The position numbers were made by a program, and so were the translations under genes. The notes beneath the pieces were generated by a model. It saw only the letters and a program-made list of their open reading frames with translations, had not been told where the DNA came from and did not search any database. Shown piece by piece: positions 6,162 through 12,549 of a DNA stretch of 26,479 nt. The DNA is taken from IMG/VR virus record IMGVR_UViG_3300027231_000020, positions 1-26,479 of that record; one strand, given 5' to 3'. How positions within the stretch are numbered: the first letter of the stretch is position 1; the number at the start of each line of letters is the position of its first letter. The DNA is from a virus.

Positions 6162-6460
6162 TATGCTCTCCTCTTACGTGGTTTAAAACCTAGATATTCC
6201 ATCGCTGCCAGCGGAGAGGATTCTTCACTCAACTCGATATAATCTTCAACTGAAGTAGTCTTACAAAGGAAGTTAACCCACGACTTCCAAGGTTTAGAAC
6301 CGTACTTGAATCGCGCAATGAAAGTTGGTTGTGGCTTACCGTGCCAAGATGGGTGGCAGTCAGGTCTTGCTACTTCCATGTTGACAGACTTAGTGTGACG
6401 ACCCTGATACATTAGGTACATACCGTCCCAAGTGAAGTCTTCTTTGTTGAATCTAGTCAT
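6161..6460 (-). CDS. Small hypothetical phage protein
   Basis: 99 residues from ATG 6458-6460. An earlier ATG at 6464-6466 is only 3 nt from GAGAG, so the second start is preferred. Aromatic and basic: WDGMYLMYQGRHTKSVNMEVARPD, then KPWKSWVNFL, ending KPRKRRA. The end suggests nucleic-acid contact, but no family is recognised. Coupled to the downstream gene at 5958-6161. Confidence 0.77.
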   Translation of the reverse strand: MTRFNKEDFTWDGMYLMYQGRHTKSVNMEVARPDCHPSWHGKPQPTFIARFKYGSKPWKSWVNFLCKTTSVEDYIELSEESSPLAAMEYLGFKPRKRRA

Positions 6461-6494
6461 AATCATTTACTCTCTTATCTCAATTTGTACAACC

Positions 6495-6500
6495 ATTATA
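6495..6500 (-). promoter_or_regulatory. Weak or diverged early promoter (-10 only)
   Basis: TATAAT at 6495-6500 on the minus strand, with the same leader (GTTGTACAAATTGAG) as the promoters at 1955 and 5925. The usual TTGACA is missing at the expected place (about 6518-6523). Either the promoter is weak or an activator is needed. Confidence 0.5.
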
Positions 6501-6533
6501 CAATACTTCTTTTGAAAACACCAGTGGTAAACG

Positions 6534-6557
6534 TGACCAACCGAGAAGTGTTGGTCA
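6534..6557 (-). terminator. Hairpin downstream of the 6566-6946 gene, possible terminator
   Basis: Arms TGACCAAC (6534-6541) and GTTGGTCA (6550-6557), 8 perfect base pairs with an 8-nt loop, just after the stop of the minus-strand gene. It has no T-run, so it may be a weak terminator or protect the 3' end of the message. Confidence 0.4.
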
Positions 6558-6565
6558 TCAGATAT

Positions 6566-6946
6566 TTACGCTACCATTTCCGCGAAACAAATTCCCGTAG
6601 ATAGGTTCTCTACCTCCAGATGTTCCATCGCGTTACTGTTTAGTGACACAGTAGTTTTCTCAGTTCGGACAATATAGAAGTCAGCGTTAACTTTTTCAGA
6701 AGCAGTCGGAAGGTCACGGTGAATAAATGATACAGTACCCTCTTGGGTCTGCAATCCAGTTCTCCAACGAATAGTTTGACCGACTCTAGCAAACTTCGAA
6801 TGATAGACAATGGTGTCCATCTTAGCATGAGCGACACATAACGAATTCGGATTCGGGAAAGTATCTTGCGCTTCATACGCTTGCAACTTAGTTGCGTAAG
6901 GGCCCGCCTTGCGGAGATTGGTACTGATCGTCATAACATAAAACAT
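6566..6946 (-). CDS. Two-part small protein with paralogous C-terminal domain
   Basis: 126 residues from the ATG at 6944-6946, which has AGAGGTGA at ideal spacing; the longer frame upstream crosses the promoter and is rejected. Residues 1 to about 50 (MFYVMTISTNLRKAGPYATK and on) form one unit. Residues about 53-115 (VGQTIRWRTGLQTQEGTVSF, IHRDL, LNSNAMEHLEV) repeat the domain of the 5958-6161 gene. Probably arose by duplication plus gain of an N-terminal part. Single-gene unit with its own promoter. Unknown function. Confidence 0.8.
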   Translation of the reverse strand: MFYVMTISTNLRKAGPYATKLQAYEAQDTFPNPNSLCVAHAKMDTIVYHSKFARVGQTIRWRTGLQTQEGTVSFIHRDLPTASEKVNADFYIVRTEKTTVSLNSNAMEHLEVENLSTGICFAEMVA

Positions 6947-6973
6947 AATATCACCTCTATCTAATAAGTCCCT

Positions 6974-7002
6974 ATTATACTCGCGTTTAAAGCAATAGTC
7001 AA
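6974..7002 (-). promoter_or_regulatory. Early-type sigma70 promoter
   Basis: TTGACT (6997-7002), 17 nt, TATAAT (6974-6979) on the minus strand. It faces away from the plus-strand late promoter at 7075-7082, forming a divergent early/late junction. Confidence 0.85.
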
Positions 7003-7074
7003 TACTATTCGCCATTTATTTCATGAATAGTCCCTATCCATTCAATTGATATTCGTAGACCAGACCTTTCAAAT

Positions 7075-7082
7075 TATAAATA
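7075..7082 (+). promoter_or_regulatory. T4-type late promoter
   Basis: TATAAATA, the exact T4 late-promoter -10 consensus, with no TTGACA-like -35 box. It lies 36 nt before the start of the plus-strand gene at 7119, which has AGGTG as its ribosome site. Use by a phage late sigma factor is inferred from the consensus. Confidence 0.72.
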
Positions 7083-7118
7083 TCAGATACACTAATAATA
7101 AAAAAAACTAGGTGTAAT

Positions 7119-7598
7119 ATGATCGACCCTATAACGGCTGTGGCTATGGCGACATCTGCGTTCAAGACTGTTCAAAAAATGGTTGCTATGGGACGTGACG
7201 TGGAAGATACCTTTGGCCAGATGGGCAAGTGGTACTCAGCCGTGTCAGATTTCAACGAAGCTAAACGCAGAGCATTAAATCCTCCACTATTTCGAAAATT
7301 GGTAGATAGGACATCAGTAGAAGAAGAAGCTCTCAACACACTCATCCAAGAGAAAAAGATTCAGCAACAAGAAGCTGAACTAAGAAGTCTGTTAACTTAC
7401 GCATATGGCCCATCTGGTTATCAAGAACTTATCGAGATGCGTAGAAAGATTCGCGAACAACGAGAAAAGACGATCTATGCTCAGGAACGTAAACGAAAGA
7501 ATCTTATTAGTAACACGATAAACATTTCAATGATAGGTGCTCTTGGGTACTTCCTATATCTTTTAATTTCTTTCATGTACAGTATCTGGCCACAATGA
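7119..7598 (+). CDS. Conserved marine-phage protein, coiled coil with C-terminal membrane span
   Basis: 159 residues. The N-terminus MIDPITAVAMATSAFKTVQK is amphipathic and Ala-rich. Residues about 65-125 are long charged helices (SVEEEALNTLIQEKKIQQQE, ELIEMRRKIREQREK), probably coiled coil. Residues about 134-155 (MIGALGYFLYLLISFMYSIW) form a membrane span. The whole layout matches a family I remember from marine T4-like phages, with unknown role. First of two coupled plus-strand late genes (ATGA overlap with the next). A virion or membrane-associated late function is inferred from the promoter. Confidence 0.85.
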   Translation: MIDPITAVAMATSAFKTVQKMVAMGRDVEDTFGQMGKWYSAVSDFNEAKRRALNPPLFRKLVDRTSVEEEALNTLIQEKKIQQQEAELRSLLTYAYGPSGYQELIEMRRKIREQREKTIYAQERKRKNLISNTINISMIGALGYFLYLLISFMYSIWPQ

Positions 7599-7801
7599 TA
7601 CACGCATTCGTTCTGACAGTGATGTTAAAGGGAGTCATCGTATCTAATGATATGTACTTCGCTAGCATTAATGTGTGTCAAGAATATGCTCATGCTATAG
7701 TACACGGAAAACATACGAACGTCCATCATAACAATATGGTGGGCGCTTACTGTATACCGACCAAAGTCGATCCATCGACAATTACTCTCTACGTCAAGTA
7801 A
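7595..7801 (+). CDS. Small late protein with hydrophobic N-terminus
   Basis: 68 residues. The start ATG overlaps the upstream stop (ATGA, 7595-7598). The N-terminus MIHAFVLTVMLKGVIVSNDM is hydrophobic. Two cysteines (VCQEYAHAIVHG, GAYCIPTKVD) could form a disulfide if exported. I recall relatives next to the upstream gene in marine phages. It ends exactly one base before the stop of the opposing gene at 7802, with no terminator visible between them. Confidence 0.78.
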   Translation: MIHAFVLTVMLKGVIVSNDMYFASINVCQEYAHAIVHGKHTNVHHNNMVGAYCIPTKVDPSTITLYVK

Positions 7802-8212
7802 TTAATCCATCATTTCAAAAGGGAAACAATCGAGGAACAGTTCACGTTCTAGACGATACGCTTCTTTCTCCCATGGCTGGTTGGTGTAAGCATAGTTGTC
7901 AGCGTTACGACCTTTCCATTTCCAGACACCGACAGCAGTCAACTCACCGCGAAGGAACTGGCGAGCGTGAACCATCTCATGAGCGAGTGCCTGCATTTGT
8001 TTTAGGAATGACTGGTCACGTCTAGCGATCTGGATTTCAGCATAGTCCACGTCACCTTCACATAGACCTTGCGCAGAGTTATCAAGTTGAGTCTTGAACT
8101 TGATAGTGACCATTCGCGAAGTGAATCGGTGAATCTTCAACGCACCCATAAGACGGGCGACGTACTCTTCAACGATCTCTGGTTTGGCGTGACGACCTTC
8201 AATACTATACAT
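7802..8212 (-). CDS. Second SprT-like zinc metallopeptidase
   Basis: 136 residues. H78-E79-M-V-H82 (LAHEMVHARQF) is the zinc/catalytic motif, and PWEKEAY (113-119) the downstream glutamate region. Both match the protein at 3688-4137, although the rest has diverged and is shorter. Cytoplasmic, no signal peptide. The start at 8210-8212 follows GAGAGAG. A single-gene early unit embedded between two plus-strand late units. Substrate unknown. Confidence 0.82.
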   Translation of the reverse strand: MYSIEGRHAKPEIVEEYVARLMGALKIHRFTSRMVTIKFKTQLDNSAQGLCEGDVDYAEIQIARRDQSFLKQMQALAHEMVHARQFLRGELTAVGVWKWKGRNADNYAYTNQPWEKEAYRLERELFLDCFPFEMMD

Positions 8213-8240
8213 AACGACTCTCTCAATCAGTTAGGTAGCT

Positions 8241-8269
8241 ATTATACCACCACTAACTACATTATACAA
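8241..8269 (-). promoter_or_regulatory. Early-type promoter
   Basis: TATAAT (8241-8246) with the standard AGCTACCTAACTGATTGAG leader; the -35 region at 8264-8269 reads TTGTAT, 17 nt away. A second TATAAT at 8261-8266 lacks a partner. Drives the metallopeptidase at 7802-8212. Confidence 0.7.
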
Positions 8270-8323
8270 CCCCAAAATCATCTTTTTTTAGAACTATTTG
8301 GAATATAGTGTAGTGTTTTATGA

Positions 8324-8620
8324 TCATCTGCGCATATTGGCGTGGTCTTTCGCCTCTTGAGCGTCAATTATGGGTACCGCATTACTCTTGTGCATAGTAC
8401 TGATACCTTTGACTAGAGTACCGGTGTAGTTCATTCTTTCTTTCTTTTGGGTATCATGGATACCACTATCGAGGGATTTATAAACCGGAGTGTCCCTTCG
8501 GTAAGGTTCTGACCTCACTTCCATCGGTTCGAACTTAATAGGAGTCTTCTTCTTAGTTGTCCATGCGTTGTATTTCTTCTTTCGACCAGAAGCATATGTT
8601 CTCATATTACCGTGCATCAT
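8324..8620 (-). CDS. Basic conserved phage protein (GRKKKYNAWTTKKK motif)
   Basis: 98 residues from the ATG at 8618-8620 behind GTGAGG; a GTG codon further upstream lies inside that ribosome site. The N-terminal GNMRTYASGRKKKYNAWTTKKKT is strongly basic, and the middle is charged and Pro/Tyr-rich. The RTYA-GRKKKYN start is one I recall from many T4-like phage genomes, function unknown. Binding to DNA or RNA is likely from charge alone. Own promoter at 8694-8722 and an 80-nt leader with a CCAA/TTGG hairpin near 8666-8690. Confidence 0.82.
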   Translation of the reverse strand: MMHGNMRTYASGRKKKYNAWTTKKKTPIKFEPMEVRSEPYRRDTPVYKSLDSGIHDTQKKERMNYTGTLVKGISTMHKSNAVPIIDAQEAKDHANMRR

Positions 8621-8693
8621 AAAAAACCTCACTTACTGTAACTACTAAATACATGTAACAGTGCTATACTATCCAACCCTGTTTGGAATAGAG

Positions 8694-8722
8694 ATTATAA
8701 CACACAAATAAGCTTCTGTCAA
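8694..8722 (-). promoter_or_regulatory. Early-type sigma70 promoter, perfect consensus
   Basis: TTGACA (8717-8722), 17 nt, TATAAT (8694-8699) on the minus strand. Its -35 box ends 12 nt before the plus-strand late promoter at 8734-8741, so early and late promoters stand back to back. Confidence 0.9.
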
Positions 8723-8733
8723 ATTTATTTGAG

Positions 8734-8741
8734 TATAAATA
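8734..8741 (+). promoter_or_regulatory. T4-type late promoter
   Basis: TATAAATA exact. Only five bases (ACACC) separate it from the ATG at 8747, so the transcript would start at or next to the start codon. Confidence 0.68.
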
Positions 8742-8746
8742 ACACC

Positions 8747-9013
8747 ATGAAAGATTATAACTTCGATTTCGGGTTTACTGCTGTAGATGAGACTGAACTA
8801 GATGCTGTTCAGGAGGCACTCTGTGCCGCCAATGAGAATTCTACGACGGCCAGTGAACTCGAACAACGTTTAGACAATCTGTACAATGCGGTTCAACCAC
8901 TACTATCTAACCTAAAGAAGAATCCTGAAAAGGAGTATATCTTATGGCCGAACCGTCTTGATAAGATTGAAGAATTTGAAACCCACATTCAAAACATTTA
9001 CATAGGACACTAA
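8747..9013 (+). CDS. Conserved small late protein, possibly from a leaderless message
   Basis: 88 residues, MKDYNFDFGFTAVDETELDA and on, with helices and a C-terminal NPEKEYILWPNRLDKIEEFE. The pattern (FDFGFTAV-E-EL, PLL-NLKKNPEK-YI-WPNR) is one I recall as conserved in cyanophages and other marine T4-like phages, with unknown role. A TTG at 8729 could extend it by six codons, but that would overlap the late promoter. No ribosome site lies between promoter and ATG. Coupled to the gene at 9018. Confidence 0.82.
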   Translation: MKDYNFDFGFTAVDETELDAVQEALCAANENSTTASELEQRLDNLYNAVQPLLSNLKKNPEKEYILWPNRLDKIEEFETHIQNIYIGH

Positions 9014-9017
9014 CCCA

Positions 9018-9881
9018 ATGTTTTACAGCCCAAAAAAAGAACTCATCCTCCGTGACTTGAATGAAGATGGTTCAGCGTTTTATCAATTTGTATATGGTGG
9101 GGAAAAGGAATCACTTGCCCTTGAATTGAGCACTCAGTTAAAAACTATTCTTCACGAAGACGGAAAATATTTGGCATACCAGAACTCGGATGTGAACACA
9201 ATAGAAGAAGTTCTCAATCGAGTACCAATGTTTCTTAACATGTTAAAGCATCGCGGATACAAAAATATCCTATATGTGGGCCATTTCAACGACGGTCAAA
9301 CTAGCTGGATTCTAGACGAGTATGCTGACCGTACATTGGATGTGTTGCCTCCAGAACGTTCAGGACTGGGTTCTCAGATTGATCCTAATATCATCGTCCA
9401 GTTCCTACCATTGTTACACAAAGCATTCAACTACCGTGGGGGCTTTAAAGTAGCACGACCAACTCGACCACAGCACCGTGGCTTACTTTATTCCTTGTAT
9501 GGTCTGAATGGTCTTCGAGGCCATATGGTTCAGGCATCTAGTCAGTACAGTCATGGTAACTTGGATTGGACTGTTGAGTCTACAGAAGAGAAATTTGATG
9601 CTGTAGTATTCTTAGGTTGTCCTAAGTATGATAACAGGGCGTTCTCTTTCAGAGAAGTATATGACCAATTTGCGCAATACTGTACTCCAGACTTTGAACT
9701 AGTCGACTTGTACTATGGTGCACCCGACGCTGGTAAGTGGGTAGGTGGTGAGAAGAAATCAACTGTTTCAGACATCGACGTAGCATTCACTACTCGTTCT
9801 CAATGGGATTCAGAAATTAAAGATGGTGGGGGTCGACCAGAAGAGGTCGAGAACTTCCGTCGTATGCTAACCGTATTTTAA
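9018..9881 (+). CDS. Conserved phage protein of unknown function
   Basis: 287 residues, soluble, mixed alpha/beta. Visible segments include HRGYKNILYVGHFNDGQTSW, PPERSGLGSQIDPNIIVQFL and FDAVVFLGCPKYDNRAFSFR, which alternate strands and glycine turns like a Rossmann-type fold, but no cofactor motif is complete. No membrane span or signal peptide. TAGGA lies 10 nt before the ATG, and the gene is followed directly by a strong terminator, so it closes the plus-strand late unit. I do not recognise the family. Confidence 0.82.
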   Translation: MFYSPKKELILRDLNEDGSAFYQFVYGGEKESLALELSTQLKTILHEDGKYLAYQNSDVNTIEEVLNRVPMFLNMLKHRGYKNILYVGHFNDGQTSWILDEYADRTLDVLPPERSGLGSQIDPNIIVQFLPLLHKAFNYRGGFKVARPTRPQHRGLLYSLYGLNGLRGHMVQASSQYSHGNLDWTVESTEEKFDAVVFLGCPKYDNRAFSFREVYDQFAQYCTPDFELVDLYYGAPDAGKWVGGEKKSTVSDIDVAFTTRSQWDSEIKDGGGRPEEVENFRRMLTVF

Positions 9882-9902
9882 GAATATCCCCGGCAAGGAT
9901 AG

Positions 9903-9929
9903 GGGGAGCATTGCGCTCCCCTTTTTTTT
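9903..9929 (+). terminator. Rho-independent terminator
   Basis: GGGGAGC (9903-9909), loop ATTGC, GCTCCCC (9915-9921), then eight T (9922-9929). Ends the plus-strand late unit 22 nt after the stop of the 9018-9881 gene. Confidence 0.93.
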
Positions 9930-10083
9930 ATATCAGTAGTAATATAATTCCGGCGATACCACACCATATCAAAACATTAGGGTAAATCGTCCAGCACATT
10001 TTGAAATCACGTGCGGTTATCAACACAAATTCTTTTACTTTTGGTGCGTACTCTTCATATAATTCTTTTAGTTTGTCCTTCAT
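9928..10083 (-). CDS. 51-residue membrane-tail protein
   Basis: Frame from ATG 10081-10083 to TAA 9928-9930. The N-terminal half is charged (MKDKLKELYEEYAPKVKEF). Residues about 32-51 (TIYPNVLIWCGIAGIILLLI) form one C-terminal membrane span. AGGAG stands ahead of the start, which overlaps the upstream stop (ATGA). It ends inside the T-run of the opposing terminator. Late position near the holin-like gene suggests a membrane or lysis role, but this is inference only. Confidence 0.68.
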   Translation of the reverse strand: MKDKLKELYEEYAPKVKEFVLITARDFKMCWTIYPNVLIWCGIAGIILLLI

Positions 10084-10712
10084 AGTTTTTCTCCTACGAC
10101 AACAGTAACATTGGTGGGTTTGATGAATTTTAACTTATCATGGCTATGATACACGAAAAACTCTGTTTTGTCAAACTCTTGGAAGAACTTTTGCCAAATA
10201 GGTCTCCAGTTACTTGCCATGCGGTGTACGTTCAGTGCGCTTCTATCACTCTGTAAGAAGTTATCAGTAAAACTGTCTAGGTTCATATCAAACATAGAGT
10301 CAAACCCGTACATGTGAACTTCCTTCGCCTGCATAACACGACACGCATAGTCTACCGCCATATGACCGCACGAATAGTTTGTGGCAGCATCTTCTAGTTT
10401 CTGACCCCTAAGTTGTGCGTACGTTGGTATGTAGGTGTGAAAACCCTTGATGTTCTGGGCATACTTCATGTAGAATGTGGGATTCTTTTCCATCCACCGA
10501 CGAGGTCGCGTCCCTAGAATCCAGTCGTACATATCTAATTGTACTGACTGATCTTGTAGCGCAGTCATCATTTTGAAGTCTACCATACAAGAACCATAGA
10601 CTTCTTCTTTATCTAGTGACATAGGGGGCATGTTACATACCAACAGCAGACCACTAGACCCACGTTCGAACATGGTTGCGTGATCTCCGTTACCTAAGAC
10701 GTTAACTTTCAT
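10080..10712 (-). CDS. DUF115/sialyltransferase-like Rossmann protein
   Basis: 210 residues. It opens with a nucleotide-binding style strand-loop (MKVNVLGNGDHATMFERG) followed by VCNMPP. Later come SCGHMAVDYACRVMQAKEVHMYGFDSMFD (114-142). The order 'GNG...CN...S-G--A---A----A--V--YGFD' is characteristic of the DUF115 / MAF-like and CST-I-type group, which includes sugar-nucleotide-dependent transferases. Donor and acceptor are unknown. It begins a run of sugar-linked genes in the late region; AGGA precedes the start. Alternative: a catalytically inactive relative. Confidence 0.62.
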   Translation of the reverse strand: MKVNVLGNGDHATMFERGSSGLLLVCNMPPMSLDKEEVYGSCMVDFKMMTALQDQSVQLDMYDWILGTRPRRWMEKNPTFYMKYAQNIKGFHTYIPTYAQLRGQKLEDAATNYSCGHMAVDYACRVMQAKEVHMYGFDSMFDMNLDSFTDNFLQSDRSALNVHRMASNWRPIWQKFFQEFDKTEFFVYHSHDKLKFIKPTNVTVVVGEKL

Positions 10713-10721
10713 TTCAATATC

Positions 10722-11057
10722 CTACAGAATGTATTCTTTAGCGTGGTTTTCTTTAATCATGAGTTGATTGAGGTTTACTCCTTCGACCTCAATCTCTCCT
10801 AGTATACGTCCATACTTACCCGTCTTATGGGTTGTTAGTTTGACTTGTGTCCCTACTGGGGCATGTTCTTCGGCGAATCGTGCGGCCTCTTTCCCAAGAG
10901 ACTTTTCGGCAAGATCTCTAGTGCGAGACTCAGGAGCATCAATACCCCATAAACGAATACGCTGATTACCATAAACAAGACCGAACCCAAGATCAATGTC
11001 AACGTCAACAGTGTCGCCATCAACCCATCTTTTAATTGTTGCGATATACACATACAT
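10722..11057 (-). CDS. Thermonuclease-like (SNase) protein
   Basis: 111 residues covering the full SNase core. WVDGDTVDVDID (11-22) holds the calcium-site aspartate, RIRLWGIDAPES (33-44) gives R35, D40 and E43, numbers that match staphylococcal nuclease itself, and GKYGRIL (80-86) gives the second catalytic arginine R84. T41 of the classical enzyme is Ala here. Expected to cut DNA or RNA with calcium. No signal peptide is visible (MYVYIATIKRW), so it acts inside the cell or leaves through lysis. The start is coupled to the holin-like gene by TAATG (11055-11059). Active-site completeness argues for a working enzyme; role in host DNA breakdown is inference. Confidence 0.87.
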   Translation of the reverse strand: MYVYIATIKRWVDGDTVDVDIDLGFGLVYGNQRIRLWGIDAPESRTRDLAEKSLGKEAARFAEEHAPVGTQVKLTTHKTGKYGRILGEIEVEGVNLNQLMIKENHAKEYIL

Positions 11058-11530
11058 TATTTTCTAAAACCTCGTGACTTGTCTAACGCACGTGAACCAA
11101 ACCAAAACGAGATGATAGCGGCAAAGATTGCTTTAGTGTCATCGTCCCATAGTATAGCTATTGCGTTATTAAAGTCAACACCGTCCTCGGCGTTCATTGC
11201 GTTCATTAAGAGAGTAACCTCAATAACAGCAAAAAGTCCAAAGAAACTATATGTGATTATAGGGCGTACCGACTTCTGTAGTCCGGCGATGAACCCTGTA
11301 CCTTGGTTGATTGAGATGTCATGTTCGATTAGTCGGGCATGCTCTTTATCTGCCGCCTGCGTCTCAAACATTTTCATATCGTGGTCGAATCCGGCAGCAC
11401 GTAGTTCAGCCATCTTCTCCATCTTCTTTAATTCAAATTCGTTGTCTCTTTTAGACTTGAAGTGATCCGTTACCGCAGGGACAAGGGAACCCGTCAAACC
11501 TAATAGTGAACCTAATAATCCGCTTAACAT
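11057..11530 (-). CDS. Holin-like protein, three membrane segments
   Basis: 157 residues. Hydrophobic segments lie at about 2-20 (GLLGSLLGLTGSLVPAV), 88-110 (RPIITYSFFGLFAVIEVTLL) and 132-146 (KAIFAAIISFWFGSR), with a long charged helical stretch at about 24-80. This fits the three-TM holin group (GTA-type holin superfamily), in which the middle part is helical and the last TM ends near FWFGSRALDKS. Holins open the inner membrane so that lysozyme can reach the wall; the lysozyme gene is 8 kb away at 19622-20065. Behind AGGAG; coupled to the nuclease gene downstream. Confidence 0.75.
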   Translation of the reverse strand: MLSGLLGSLLGLTGSLVPAVTDHFKSKRDNEFELKKMEKMAELRAAGFDHDMKMFETQAADKEHARLIEHDISINQGTGFIAGLQKSVRPIITYSFFGLFAVIEVTLLMNAMNAEDGVDFNNAIAILWDDDTKAIFAAIISFWFGSRALDKSRGFRK

Positions 11531-11542
11531 TATATTATTCTC

Positions 11543-12217
11543 CTATTGGTGCCAGTAGTCTTTAACCCACTCCTGTGGCTCATATGTGCGCACGGGTGTG
11601 GTAATGGACTCTGACATAGATTGTATGATACTTGGTCTCCCGTGGAAACATATTATGGAAACGTCTTCTATGTTATCGGGGTACACTTCGTATTTATATG
11701 ATTTTAACTCATCTGGGAATACTTGCTGTAGTAAGGTACGATTGGTTATAGTTTCGTTGAGGTATTCCCCATCTCCTCGGAACTCTTTTGTCACGATAAC
11801 TCTTTTAAAGAAAAACTCTTTGTACACCCAATCCATACTTTCAGAGTCCCATGCCATGACACCACTCTGTAGTTTATCTTTTAGATGTGGTTGATGTTCA
11901 TTCACATGACCTAGGTCTTCTATACCCATAAATCCACCGGTATAGTTTAGTAACCAGTCTATGTTGCCTACAATCAAAGTATCGAGGTCTAGGTATACCA
12001 TCCTACCGTAGATATCTCCATCAAACAGTTGTAGTTTGTTCCACCAACCAGTAAGGCCTGGCTTCAGAAACTTGGTGTCGACACCATCTATATGTCTATC
12101 ACTCAAACACACAAACTTATGACGTACCGTAGTGTTTCTTTCAACTCCAGCCTTCAGATTACGGACATAGTCTTCAGAGAACTTGTCTCCCCAAAGAACG
12201 CAGCATACTGTTACCAT
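11543..12217 (-). CDS. GT8-like glycosyltransferase (GT-A fold)
   Basis: 224 residues. N-terminal sugar-nucleotide-binding strands (MVTVCCVLWGDKFSEDYV), a conserved GWWNKLQLF segment, then the metal-binding DxD motif at D77-L-D79 (MVYLDLDTLIVGN). A later QSGVMAWDSE (the acceptor-side region) and a C-terminal CFHGRPSI with a conserved histidine complete the family pattern. Transfers a sugar from a nucleotide donor with a divalent metal; acceptor unknown. Cytoplasmic. The start overlaps the stop of the co-chaperonin gene (TAATG). One of several glycosyltransferases in this late block. Confidence 0.82.
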   Translation of the reverse strand: MVTVCCVLWGDKFSEDYVRNLKAGVERNTTVRHKFVCLSDRHIDGVDTKFLKPGLTGWWNKLQLFDGDIYGRMVYLDLDTLIVGNIDWLLNYTGGFMGIEDLGHVNEHQPHLKDKLQSGVMAWDSESMDWVYKEFFFKRVIVTKEFRGDGEYLNETITNRTLLQQVFPDELKSYKYEVYPDNIEDVSIICFHGRPSIIQSMSESITTPVRTYEPQEWVKDYWHQ

Positions 12218-12483
12218 TAACTGGCTATCAACTTAATGTCGTCATAATCGATTACAGCGCACTGTATACCATCTAATTCTACTGCCATCGCTTTGCCCCA
12301 ATCAAAGTAGATTGTACTACCCGCTGAGATAGTTTGATGTTGTGCGACTTCAATACTCATACTAACTACCGTGGCAGGTTTATGACCCGTAGGTTTTATT
12401 CCTGATATAATAAGACCACTAGCAGTCTTCGTGTCTTGTTCTTTTTGTGCGGTAACTAAAACGTTATTATGTAAAACTTTCAT
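12217..12483 (-). CDS. GroES-like co-chaperonin (gp31-type)
   Basis: 88 residues. Beta-rich Cpn10 pattern: VLHNNVLVTAQKEQ, mobile loop TKTASGLIISGIKPTGHKPA (19-38), then VVSMSIEV, GSTIYFDWGKA and DYDDIKLIAS at the end. It would cap host GroEL during folding of phage proteins, as T4 gp31 does for the capsid protein. The second ATG (12481-12483) is preferred because GGA is better spaced; the first adds one Met. Stop and next start overlap (TAATG). Preceded by two TATAAATT boxes, so probably late; placement among glycosyltransferases rather than capsid genes is unusual. Confidence 0.85.
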   Translation of the reverse strand: MKVLHNNVLVTAQKEQDTKTASGLIISGIKPTGHKPATVVSMSIEVAQHQTISAGSTIYFDWGKAMAVELDGIQCAVIDYDDIKLIAS

Positions 12484-12492
12484 CATTTTTCC

Positions 12493-12539
12493 AATTTATA
12501 AAGAGAGGTAAAGTATTCACCCCTACCCCCTAATTTATA
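12493..12539 (-). promoter_or_regulatory. Two late-promoter-like boxes (TATAAATT)
   Basis: TATAAATT on the minus strand at 12493-12500 and 12532-12539, one base from the T4 late consensus. They lie in the 66-nt gap before the co-chaperonin, separated by a G-rich stretch. The same variant also occurs at 22405-22412 and 26198-26205. Confidence 0.45.
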
Positions 12540-12549
12540 TGTTTACTAA

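Noticed and set aside
7595-7820. Terminator between the converging genes ending at 7801 and 7802
   Set aside because: No hairpin or T-run visible; stops are directly adjacent.
11691-11698. TATAAATA on the minus strand inside the glycosyltransferase gene at 11543-12217
   Set aside because: It lies within coding sequence (Tyr-Lys-Tyr codons) about 160 nt before the holin-like gene. It could be real, but chance is enough to explain it.
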